From positions 1 to 14,968 of the forward strand of contig JAQICK010000325.1 in NCBI GenBank assembly GCA_027858595.1: a DNA stretch of 14,968 nucleotides, given 5' to 3'. Made by a program: the position numbers and the translations under genes. Numbering within the stretch: the stretch's first letter is position 1; the number at the start of each line of letters is the position of its first letter. The notes under the pieces are model-generated. The model had not been told where the DNA came from. It was given only the letters and a program-made list of their open reading frames with translations, and searched no databases. Shown in pieces: positions 6,786 to 14,443 of this stretch. The DNA comes from Melioribacteraceae bacterium. Its GTDB lineage: Bacteria > Bacteroidota > Ignavibacteria > Ignavibacteriales > Melioribacteraceae.

Positions 6786-6819
6786 TGGATATTATTACAG
6801 TATTATGTAATAATATCCA
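6786..6819 (-). terminator. Perfect 12-bp hairpin after lipA, lacking a good U-tract
   Basis: TGGATATTATTA (6786-6797) pairs perfectly with TAATAATATCCA (6808-6819) around a 10-base loop, starting 11 bases after the lipA stop on the minus strand. On that strand the stem is followed by GAAAAC rather than a T-run, so termination may be weak or factor-dependent. The hairpin could instead protect the 3' end of the lipoate operon mRNA. Confidence 0.5.
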
Positions 6820-6830
6820 AAACAAATTTT

Positions 6831-7742
6831 TTAGCCATTTAGATTTGCATGCTTTTCTGCATGATAAGAACTACGAACTAATGGAGAAGATTCAACTGCA
6901 AGAAATCCTAATTTCAAACCCTCTTCCTTGTAATATTCAAATTCTTCAGGTGTTACATATCTATCAACAGGGAGATGATTTTTAGTTGGCTGTAAATATT
7001 GACCAATTGTCATCACATCACATCCATGTTTTCGGAGGTCGTGCATTATGGAAATTACTTCTTCCTTTATTTCCCCAATACCTACCATTATTCCGCTCTT
7101 TGTTCTTAGTCCTTTATTTTTGAACCACTGAATTAAGTCTAAACTTCTTTGATACTCGGCTTGAGGACGCACAGCGTGGTAAAGGCGTTGAACTGTTTCA
7201 AGATTATGGTTTAATACAGTTGGAGGATTTTCCATTATTATTTCATATGCATTTTCAACACCTTTGAAATCTGGGATTAGAATTTCAATTGTAGTTTTAG
7301 GAAGTTTCTCATTAATCAATTTAATAGTTTCAGAAAATATTTTTGCCCCACCATCTTTTAATTCATCACGATTAACAGAAGTGATAACAACATGTTTCAA
7401 TCCAAGATTAACAGCTGATTCAGAAACACGACGTGGTTCATCCAAATCTAATTCATTAGGAATACCCATTTTAACATTGCAAAAACCACAACTACGAGTA
7501 CATGTATCTCCAAGAATCATAAATGTGGCTGTTTTGCTACTCCAACACTCCGAGAGATTTGGGCATCTTGCTTCCTCACAAACAGTATTAAGGGATGATT
7601 TTCTCATCAAGTTTAATACCTCGTTGTAATTATCCCCAGTGGGTAAGCGTACTTTAAGCCAGTCTGGGCGTCGTCCTAATTCTGGTTTGTCTTTTTCTAT
7701 TTGCTCTTTATAATCTTTTTGATGTTTATTTATTTTTTGCAT
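6831..7742 (-). CDS. lipA: Lipoyl synthase
   Basis: LipA is a radical-SAM enzyme that inserts two sulfur atoms into protein-bound octanoyl groups, producing lipoyl-lysine on E2-type proteins. The 303-residue product has both cluster motifs. Cys55-x4-Cys60-x5-Cys66 (CEEARCPNLSEC) binds the auxiliary cluster that donates sulfur. Cys81-x3-Cys85-x2-Cys88 (CTRSCGFC) binds the radical-SAM cluster. The C-terminal RSSY, whose Ser ligates the auxiliary cluster, is at residues 290-293. Length is normal. It is the last gene of the lipoate operon, 13 bases after E2, whose lipoyl domain it would modify; with LipB encoded upstream, the operon carries the full endogenous lipoylation route. No strong ribosome binding site precedes its ATG, so it may depend on translation from E2. 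Confidence 0.97.
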   Translation of the reverse strand: MQKINKHQKDYKEQIEKDKPELGRRPDWLKVRLPTGDNYNEVLNLMRKSSLNTVCEEARCPNLSECWSSKTATFMILGDTCTRSCGFCNVKMGIPNELDLDEPRRVSESAVNLGLKHVVITSVNRDELKDGGAKIFSETIKLINEKLPKTTIEILIPDFKGVENAYEIIMENPPTVLNHNLETVQRLYHAVRPQAEYQRSLDLIQWFKNKGLRTKSGIMVGIGEIKEEVISIMHDLRKHGCDVMTIGQYLQPTKNHLPVDRYVTPEEFEYYKEEGLKLGFLAVESSPLVRSSYHAEKHANLNG

Positions 7743-7755
7743 TTAATTAAAATAA

Positions 7756-9018
7756 TTAGATATTTGAGAAATCAAAGTTTTGCAATCTTTGCTTAACAGA
7801 ATTTAGGAATTTACCCCCGAGCATACCATCAATTAGTCTATGGTCATGACTAATTGTTAAATACATCATCGGTTTAATTGCAATTGTATCAAGTCCATCA
7901 ACCTCAATAACTACAGCCTTTTTATCAACTGAGCCAACACCAAGTATTGCTACTTCTGGTTGATTAATTATTGGAGTTCCAAATTGTAAACCAAACACGC
8001 CATAATTTGTGATTGAGAAAGTTCCATTCTTTACATCATCGGGCTTTAATCCTTTTGTGCGAGCTTTATTACCAAGTGATGCAATTTCTTTTGCTAATCC
8101 CCTTGCACTCAAGTTTTCAGCATGTTTTATGTTTGGAACAATTAATCCATTTGGTTCAACTGCTACTGCGATTCCAAGATTAACATATTTTTTTACAATA
8201 ATGTTTTCACCATCTATCTGTGAATTGATTAATGGGAATTCTTTAATGGAATTTATTACAGCATGTGAAATAAATGTCATGTAAGTAAACTTAATTTTCT
8301 CTTCTTCAAGAAATCTTTTTTTATTAAATTTCATAAAATTGTAAATCTTGCTCATGTCAACTTCAGTAACAGATGAAACATGAACAGAAGTATCACGACT
8401 TTTAATCATGTGTTCCATAATACGTTTTCGTGTAGTATCCATTGGAATTATTTCATCTTCAGAATTAATAACTACTGAACTTTGCACTGGTTTTGAAGGA
8501 ACTGATGTTTTACCTTTATTAGAAATAAAATTTAGAATATCTTTTTTAGATACTCGTCCATTAGCTCCCGTTCCTGAAATACTTTCCAATTCGTCAAAAG
8601 AAATATTCTCTTTATTAGCTATGTTCATTACCAATGGTGAAAAGAATTTATTTGAGATTGACTTTTCTTTTCTCTCGACTTGTTGAATTACGGCAGTTTT
8701 CTCTTCGTCTTTTATTACTTCAGACTCTTGGGGTTTGGTAACAGTTTTATCACTATTCTCAACAATTACTGCTTGCGAGGCATCGGTCTCAATAATTGCC
8801 ACGACTGTATCAACATTAACAGTTTCGTGTTCTTTCACTTTAATATCAATTAAAATACCATCTACTGGACTTGGAATTTCAGTATCAACTTTGTCTGTAG
8901 TTATTTCATAAATTATTTCATCTTTTTGAACTTTATCACCAACAGATTTTAACCAAGCAATGATTGTTCCTTCTGTTAAGCTCTCGCCCATTTTAGGCAT
9001 TACAACATCAATTTTCAT
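7756..9018 (-). CDS. Branched-chain 2-oxoacid dehydrogenase complex E2 (dihydrolipoyl acyltransferase)
   Basis: This 420-residue E2 is the core of a 2-oxoacid dehydrogenase complex. It has one lipoyl domain (residues 1-78) with the lipoylated lysine in TTDKVDTEIPSP (Lys43). An acidic/Lys-rich linker leads to the peripheral-subunit-binding domain (about 125-165, ending GTGANGRVSKKDIL), then a second linker, and the acyltransferase domain from about 190 to the end. The active-site DHRLIDG has His393 and Asp397. It moves the acyl group made by E1 to coenzyme A. It lies 13 bases after E1 and 13 bases before lipA. A single lipoyl domain and the E1 sequence features favour a branched-chain complex; a pyruvate or 2-oxoglutarate complex is a less likely alternative. 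Confidence 0.93.
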   Translation of the reverse strand: MKIDVVMPKMGESLTEGTIIAWLKSVGDKVQKDEIIYEITTDKVDTEIPSPVDGILIDIKVKEHETVNVDTVVAIIETDASQAVIVENSDKTVTKPQESEVIKDEEKTAVIQQVERKEKSISNKFFSPLVMNIANKENISFDELESISGTGANGRVSKKDILNFISNKGKTSVPSKPVQSSVVINSEDEIIPMDTTRKRIMEHMIKSRDTSVHVSSVTEVDMSKIYNFMKFNKKRFLEEEKIKFTYMTFISHAVINSIKEFPLINSQIDGENIIVKKYVNLGIAVAVEPNGLIVPNIKHAENLSARGLAKEIASLGNKARTKGLKPDDVKNGTFSITNYGVFGLQFGTPIINQPEVAILGVGSVDKKAVVIEVDGLDTIAIKPMMYLTISHDHRLIDGMLGGKFLNSVKQRLQNFDFSNI

Positions 9019-9031
9019 TTAATTTCCATTA

Positions 9032-11053
9032 CTAATAATTTAATAATTCTTTTAGTGCATCGTAAATTTTATCTCTGTTTGGAAGAATATCATTTTCCAA
9101 ATTTGGATGATACGGAATAAATGCATCTTTTCCTGCAATACGTTTCACTGGTCCATCCAAATATTCAAAACATTTATCTGTTATACGTGCAGCTATTTCT
9201 GCTCCAAATCCGGCAGTAAGAGTATCTTCATGGATTACAATCGCTTTACCAGTTTTCTTAACAGATTTTATAATTGTATCTTCATCCAAAGGATTTATTG
9301 TTCTAATATCAATGACTTCAACTGAGTAGCCTTCTTCTTTTAATTTACGAACTGCAAAGTTTGTTTCATGAACCATTGCACCATAAGTTATTACTGATAA
9401 ATCATCTCCTTCAGTAATAATATTTGCTTTACCAAATGGAAGAAGATAATCAGAATCTGGTTCTGGAGAACTTGCATAGCTTTGTCTGTAAAGTCCTTTG
9501 TGCTCCAAGAATATTACTGGGTCGTTTAATCTTAGTGCTGTTTTTAAAAGACCTTTTGCATCAGCAGCATTTGACGGATATGCGATTAAAAGCCCAGGAA
9601 TGTGAGCAAAAAATCCTTCAATATTTTGACTATGATACGGACCTCCGTGAATATATCCTCCAACAGGAACTCTGTAAACCATAGGAGCAGAGAACATATT
9701 GTTTGAACGATATCGGATTGCAGCAAGTTCATCTCTTATTTGCATAAAGGCTGGCCAGATATAATCGCCAAATTGAATTTCCGCTAAAGGTTTAAGTCCA
9801 GCAAGAGCGAGACCAATACCAACACCAGCAATTGATGCTTCAGCAAGTGGAGAATTAAAAACTCTTTCATGACCAAATTTCATTGAGAGCCCTTTAGTTG
9901 CAGTAAAAACACCACCTTTATGATCCACAACATCTTCACCAAAGAGAATTATCTTTTCGTTGCGTTCTAATTCTTCTACTAGTGCATGATTAATTGCATC
10001 AACTAAAACGATTGGTTTTCCTGAAGGAATAGATTTTTCATATTCTAAACTTTCTCTTTGTCCGCTTTCATCAAGTACATATCTATCAGCACCTTCAGCA
10101 ATTGGATCTTCAAGTGCCAATGCATACTCAGATGCGGCTTCTACTTCGGCTTTCATTTCAACATTTAATTTATCAATTTCCTCTTGTGTTAATATTCCCT
10201 CTGAAATTATTTTTTCTGCTAATAATTTTATTGGATCTTTTTCTTTATCCGCTTCTATTGATTCCTTTTCTCTATATTTTCGATGGTCGTCAGATGATGA
10301 GTGAGATTCCAGTCTAACAACATGGGCTTCAATTAGAACTGGACCTTTCCCAGATCTTGCATGTTCATAAGCTTGTTTAACTGCCTGCGTTGATTCTTCA
10401 AAGTCAGTACCATCAATTTCTAATCTTAAGAGGCAATCAAAACCAGCCATCATTCTCGCAATTGATGAATCTTCACCACCACTTTGGTCTTGAACAGGTA
10501 CAGAAATAGCAAGTTTATTATTTTGAATTACAAATATGACTGGCAGCTTTGCTCTACTTGCCCAGTTTACTGCTTCGTGAAACTCACCTTGGCTTGTTGT
10601 TCCTTCGCCACTACTAACATAGGTAACATCATTAGTACCCTTTAATTTAGCTGCTAACGCTGTTCCTACTGCTTGTAAAAACTGAGTTCCAGTAGGACTT
10701 GACTGCGTTGGAATATTTAATTCCTTGGATGCCCAATGACATGGCAGTTGTCTTCCCGCTGACATGGGATCATCTTTCTTTGCAAGCATGTGCATAAAAA
10801 TATCATTCAAATTATTTTTAGCTGTAATCATAAAAGCTAAATCTCTGTAGTAAGGGAAAGCCCAATCAGCACCTTTATTCATTTCTAATGCACTTGCTAT
10901 CTGAATTGCTTCATGACCAGCTGGTGACATATGGAAAAATGATTTACCTTGTTTTAAAAGATTCATTACTTTCTTATCAGTAAATCTGGTTTTGCTCATT
11001 AATTTTAGAGCTTCAACTAGATATTTAGTATTATCTTTTTCTGTTGTGACCAC
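9032..11053 (-). CDS. Branched-chain 2-oxoacid dehydrogenase E1, alpha and beta fused
   Basis: This 673-residue chain fuses the alpha and beta subunits of a thiamine-dependent dehydrogenase. The alpha part (1 to about 325) has the cofactor motif GEGTTSQGEFHEAVNW (149-164) with Asn178-Asn179. It also has GRQLPCHW and IPTQSSPTGTQFLQAVG, and the loop ESHSSSDDHRKYR (249-261), which resembles the phosphorylation loop of branched-chain rather than pyruvate E1. A charged linker (about 325-346) leads to the beta part (347-673), with the cofactor-contacting Glu404 in PLAEASIAG and the conserved GGPYHSQ. It decarboxylates branched-chain 2-oxoacids and acylates the lipoyl group of E2. Fusion of the halves is usual in Bacteroidetes/Chlorobi relatives. 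The start is GTG at 11053 behind a GAGAG-like site; no ATG fits better. It lies 33 bases after lipB. Confidence 0.93.
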   Translation of the reverse strand: MVTTEKDNTKYLVEALKLMSKTRFTDKKVMNLLKQGKSFFHMSPAGHEAIQIASALEMNKGADWAFPYYRDLAFMITAKNNLNDIFMHMLAKKDDPMSAGRQLPCHWASKELNIPTQSSPTGTQFLQAVGTALAAKLKGTNDVTYVSSGEGTTSQGEFHEAVNWASRAKLPVIFVIQNNKLAISVPVQDQSGGEDSSIARMMAGFDCLLRLEIDGTDFEESTQAVKQAYEHARSGKGPVLIEAHVVRLESHSSSDDHRKYREKESIEADKEKDPIKLLAEKIISEGILTQEEIDKLNVEMKAEVEAASEYALALEDPIAEGADRYVLDESGQRESLEYEKSIPSGKPIVLVDAINHALVEELERNEKIILFGEDVVDHKGGVFTATKGLSMKFGHERVFNSPLAEASIAGVGIGLALAGLKPLAEIQFGDYIWPAFMQIRDELAAIRYRSNNMFSAPMVYRVPVGGYIHGGPYHSQNIEGFFAHIPGLLIAYPSNAADAKGLLKTALRLNDPVIFLEHKGLYRQSYASSPEPDSDYLLPFGKANIITEGDDLSVITYGAMVHETNFAVRKLKEEGYSVEVIDIRTINPLDEDTIIKSVKKTGKAIVIHEDTLTAGFGAEIAARITDKCFEYLDGPVKRIAGKDAFIPYHPNLENDILPNRDKIYDALKELLNY

Positions 11054-11086
11054 AATTTCTCTCTTTTTATATAAAAATCTTTTTTC

Positions 11087-11761
11087 TTAAGAAACTATTA
11101 AACCATAATTAAATACTAACTTAAACTTTTCCACAATTATAGTTTTTACTTTTTCTATTGGAATATTTTCTCCAATAATTTCTTTTAAGGAAACAACTCC
11201 TTTATTTTCAATTCCACATGGAATAATTCCATTAAATAAATTCATGTCTGTATTTATATTTAGTGCAAAGCCGTGCATTGAAATCCACCTACTAACTTTT
11301 ATTCCAAGAGCACAAATTTTCTTATCTTCAACCCACACGCCAGTGTGATTTTCAATACGCCCAGATACAATTCCATATTCAGCAAGGGTTTGAATAATTA
11401 CTTCTTCAAGTGCTCTCAAATATTTATGCGTGTCTTGCTCCCAAATTTTCAAATCAATAATTGCATAACCAACAATCTGTCCAGGTCCATGATAAGTGAT
11501 ATCACCACCTCTATCAATATCAAAAAGCGAAATTTCTCTCTTCTTTAATTCTTCATCATCAAACAAAAGATTCGATTTATCCGCAGACTTACCAAACGTG
11601 TAAGTGTGAGGATGCTCTAACAGTAAAAGTGTGTCATCAATTGTGTTAGCTCTACGCTTTTCAAAAAGAGAGTGTTGTAAATCCCACGCTTTTTGATAAT
11701 CGATTAATCCTAAATCAGAATATTTTAAAATTTTAGATGTGAATTGCTTTTCCATCTGCAT
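11087..11761 (-). CDS. lipB: Octanoyl-[acyl-carrier-protein]:protein N-octanoyltransferase
   Basis: LipB moves octanoate from acyl-carrier protein to the target lysine of lipoyl domains, the step before LipA. The 224-residue product shows the family signature RGGDITYHGPGQIVGY (residues 84-99), GIKVSRWISMHGFALN (153-168) with the conserved Lys155, and the catalytic Cys182 in IIPCGIE. Length is typical. The start at 11761 overlaps the end of lpdA by 29 bases; an ATG two codons on (11755) would shorten the overlap to 23. Neither has a strong ribosome binding site, so coupling to lpdA translation is likely. Its position between E3 and E1 of the complex it serves supports in-operon lipoylation. 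Confidence 0.95.
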   Translation of the reverse strand: MQMEKQFTSKILKYSDLGLIDYQKAWDLQHSLFEKRRANTIDDTLLLLEHPHTYTFGKSADKSNLLFDDEELKKREISLFDIDRGGDITYHGPGQIVGYAIIDLKIWEQDTHKYLRALEEVIIQTLAEYGIVSGRIENHTGVWVEDKKICALGIKVSRWISMHGFALNINTDMNLFNGIIPCGIENKGVVSLKEIIGENIPIEKVKTIIVEKFKLVFNYGLIVS

Positions 11762-13136
11762 CTTCTGCCGCTTCCATTATTATCTCTGATAATGTTGGAT
11801 GTGCGTGAATAGTTTTTGCTATTGATTCACTAGTTGCTTCGTGCGATTTTGCAATTCCAAGTTCTGCAATCATCTCTGTAGCTTCCGGACCAATAATATG
11901 AGCACCAAGAAGTTCACCATACTGCTTATCGAAAATAAGTTTTACAAATCCTTCCCTTTCCCCTATTGCTGAGGCTTTTCCACTTGCTGATAAAGGAAAC
12001 TTGCCAATTTTTATATCTAAGCCTTGAGCAATAGCTTTTTCCTCAGTAAGTCCAAGACTTGCCACTTGAGGTTGTGAGTATGTGCATCCAGGAACGTTTG
12101 AATAATCAATATTTGGAATATCCGCTCCATTAATTTTCTCAACGCAATGAATTCCTTCTGCCGATGCTACATGAGCTAAACATGGTTGACCAATTACATC
12201 ACCAATTGCATAAATTCCTTCCACATTTGTTTGATAATTTGATTTATCAACATTGATATTTCCACGTTCTGTTTCAATTCCAAGTTCTTCAAGACCTATG
12301 TTCTCGCTGTTTGGTGAAACTCCAATTGCGTTCAAAGCTTTATCTGCAGATAGTTCAATTTTCTCACCATCTTTTTCAATTTGAACTAAAACTCTTTCAC
12401 CATCAACTTTAACAGTTTCAACTTTTGTTGATAAATGAAATACCACACCACGTTTGTTTAAACTTGTTTGAAGTGTTGATGAAACCTCTTTATCCTCAAG
12501 TGGAAGAATTGAATCTAACATTTCAATAACAGTAACTTTTGTTCCAATAGTGGAATAAAAATATGCGAACTCAATTCCAATTACTCCAGCACCAATGATA
12601 ACAAGCTCTTTAGGTTGCTCAGCTAAAATCATAGCTTCACTACTTGTTATTACATATTCTCTATCAACAGGAATTGATGGAATAGATTTTGGACGTGCAC
12701 CAGTTGCAATTATTATTTTATCAGCTTTTACGGTTTCAGTTACATTACCTTCAGAATCAATAATATCAATACCTTTATTAGAATTTAATCTTCCAAAACC
12801 ATCTACTCTATCAATACTATTTTTTTTGAATAGATACTCAACACCTTTTACAATTTTTTTAGAAACTTGTCTGCTACGTTTAATTGTTTTTGCAAAATCA
12901 AAATTTACATTTTCAACAGTAACACCAAAATTTTTAGATTTGTTTGCAACTATGTCGAAAATCTCAGCATTTTTTAGTAAGGCTTTTGTTGGAATACATC
13001 CCCAATTTAAGCATACACCACCAAGATTTTCCTTCTCAACTACAACAGTTTTGTAGCCTAATTGCGATGCTTTTATTGCTGCGACATATCCTCCTGGCCC
13101 ACCGCCAAGAATTGCGATATCATAATTTTGTGTCAT
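11733..13136 (-). CDS. lpdA: Dihydrolipoyl dehydrogenase (E3)
   Basis: E3 is a flavoprotein that reoxidises dihydrolipoyl groups with NAD+. The 467-residue product has the FAD dinucleotide-binding loop GGGPGG (11-16) and the redox disulfide in GGVCLNWGCIPTK (Cys42, Cys47). The second FAD motif ATGARP is at 144-149, the NAD-binding loop GAGVIG at 182-187, and the AIGDV motif follows. The C-terminal active-site HAHPTLSE has His446 and Glu451. It is the first gene of the lipoate operon, with an AAGG site ahead of the ATG, and overlaps lipB. The 136-base gap between mnmA and lpdA presumably holds the operon promoter. I see TAGGTTTT (complement of 13190-13197) as a weak -7-like candidate without a clear partner element. 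It could also serve other lipoyl complexes of the cell. Confidence 0.96.
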   Translation of the reverse strand: MTQNYDIAILGGGPGGYVAAIKASQLGYKTVVVEKENLGGVCLNWGCIPTKALLKNAEIFDIVANKSKNFGVTVENVNFDFAKTIKRSRQVSKKIVKGVEYLFKKNSIDRVDGFGRLNSNKGIDIIDSEGNVTETVKADKIIIATGARPKSIPSIPVDREYVITSSEAMILAEQPKELVIIGAGVIGIEFAYFYSTIGTKVTVIEMLDSILPLEDKEVSSTLQTSLNKRGVVFHLSTKVETVKVDGERVLVQIEKDGEKIELSADKALNAIGVSPNSENIGLEELGIETERGNINVDKSNYQTNVEGIYAIGDVIGQPCLAHVASAEGIHCVEKINGADIPNIDYSNVPGCTYSQPQVASLGLTEEKAIAQGLDIKIGKFPLSASGKASAIGEREGFVKLIFDKQYGELLGAHIIGPEATEMIAELGIAKSHEATSESIAKTIHAHPTLSEIIMEAAEDADGKAIHI

Positions 13137-13272
13137 TTAAATACCTTTTTTATAATTAAGATTTAATATAAATAATTTTGAGATTAAATAAAACCTATTG
13201 TCCGATATATAGTTTCATAATACTATGTTTTCTATTCCTATAATATAGTTAGTAAAACAACGTAGGGCAAAA

Positions 13273-14376
13273 CTAATCAGTGATTCTATCTATAATTCCA
13301 CCAGCTAAAACATATCCTTCGTGGTTATACAAAACTAACGATTGCCCAGGAGTAATTGCCGTTTTAGGAGTAATAAATTTTAACTTTATTTCATTATCGT
13401 TTGAGCTAATTACCTCTGCTTCAGAACCAGGATCTGAGTAACGAATTTTAGCAATAACTTGTTCCCCTACTTTAAGATTTGTAGAGCTTACATAATTTAT
13501 TTGATTAGCAATAACATCATATTCTAATAGTTCTTCTTTATCAGCAACTTCAACAATATTTCGTGCCACGTCAATCTTTTTAACATAAACTGGTTTTCCT
13601 AAAGCAATTCCAAGACCTTTCCTTTGCCCTACCGTGTAAAATGGAATTCCACGATGCTTGCCTACAACCTCTCCGTGGTAGATTATATCGCCTTCAGGAA
13701 CTTCGGCTATTTTTTCTGGAACTCTCTCACGTAAAAATCTTTCATAATCATTATCAGCAACGAAGCATATTTCCATACTTTCTGGTTTATTAGCTGACTT
13801 CAATTTAAACTCATTTGCAAGTAATCGTATTTCCTTTTTTGTATATTTCCCAAGTGGGAGTAATGTTCTGCTGAGCGATTCCTGTGTTAATCCCCACAAA
13901 GCATAAGTCTGATCTTTGTGTGAATCTGCCGAATTAATAATACAGTAACGATTAGTTTCTTCGTTGTAATTCATACTTGCATAATGTCCGGTTGCAACAT
14001 ATTGTGCATCTAATTGATTTGCTTTCTCAAGCAACTCTTCCCATTTAATTGCTTTGTTACAGATGACACATGGATTTGGAGTTCTTCCAGCAAAGTATTC
14101 ATCAACAAAATTATCAATTACTGCATTTTCAAATGATTCTGTGAAATCAACCGTGTAATGTGGAAAACCAAATTGTGTAGCAACATTTTTTGCATCGTAA
14201 ATTGCATCAAGTGAACAACATCCCGATTCATGTTTTGGAGCCCCTCCGACTTCCATAAATCCCCATGTCTTCATTGTTATGCCAATTACTTCGTATCCCT
14301 CTTTATGTAGCAATGCTGCAGCAACTGATGAATCTACACCACCACTCATTGCAACAATAACTCTATTTTTACTCAT
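13273..14376 (-). CDS. mnmA: tRNA-specific 2-thiouridylase
   Basis: MnmA adds sulfur to uridine 34 of tRNAs for Lys, Glu and Gln. The 367-residue product has the ATP-binding PP-loop SGGVDSS (11-17), the nucleophile in PNPCVICN (Cys103), and the second catalytic cysteine in SMEICFVAD (Cys204), which carries the persulfide sulfur. GHYA and DQTYALWGL are also present, followed by the small beta-barrel C-terminal domains. An additional Cys pair (GCCS, 52-55) follows the Gly-rich GGAPKHESG segment, a variation I associate with Bacteroidetes-type MnmA. The ATG start is preceded by a weak GAAAG site. It is separated from lpdA by 136 bases and from the AbgT gene by 67, so it may be its own unit or follow the transporter. 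No terminator is visible on either side. Confidence 0.96.
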   Translation of the reverse strand: MSKNRVIVAMSGGVDSSVAAALLHKEGYEVIGITMKTWGFMEVGGAPKHESGCCSLDAIYDAKNVATQFGFPHYTVDFTESFENAVIDNFVDEYFAGRTPNPCVICNKAIKWEELLEKANQLDAQYVATGHYASMNYNEETNRYCIINSADSHKDQTYALWGLTQESLSRTLLPLGKYTKKEIRLLANEFKLKSANKPESMEICFVADNDYERFLRERVPEKIAEVPEGDIIYHGEVVGKHRGIPFYTVGQRKGLGIALGKPVYVKKIDVARNIVEVADKEELLEYDVIANQINYVSSTNLKVGEQVIAKIRYSDPGSEAEVISSNDNEIKLKFITPKTAITPGQSLVLYNHEGYVLAGGIIDRITD

Positions 14377-14443
14377 AACATCTTTCTTCTTTTTTTGAAG
14401 TGCAAATTTAATGAATTACTTTTTACATCATTAATAAATAAAA

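Larger units (their letters stand above)
6448..6830 (-). other. Non-coding stretch between the lipoate operon and the ferredoxin oxidoreductase operon
   Basis: These 383 bases hold no gene I can support. From the lipA side they contain a 12-bp hairpin just after lipA (6786-6819), a very AT-rich stretch, a candidate promoter (6646-6674), a CCTAGG palindrome near 6589-6594, a 14-bp palindrome (6531-6544), and a hairpin with a T-run (6477-6503) just ahead of the ferredoxin gene. This is much longer than any other gap in the two operons, where genes overlap or are 13-33 bases apart. That is consistent with a regulated leader. Confidence 0.7.

Noticed and set aside
9032..13136. Long plus-strand and alternate-frame reading frames opposite the lipoate operon genes
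   Set aside because: They are antisense shadows of well-conserved genes and have no recognisable domains.
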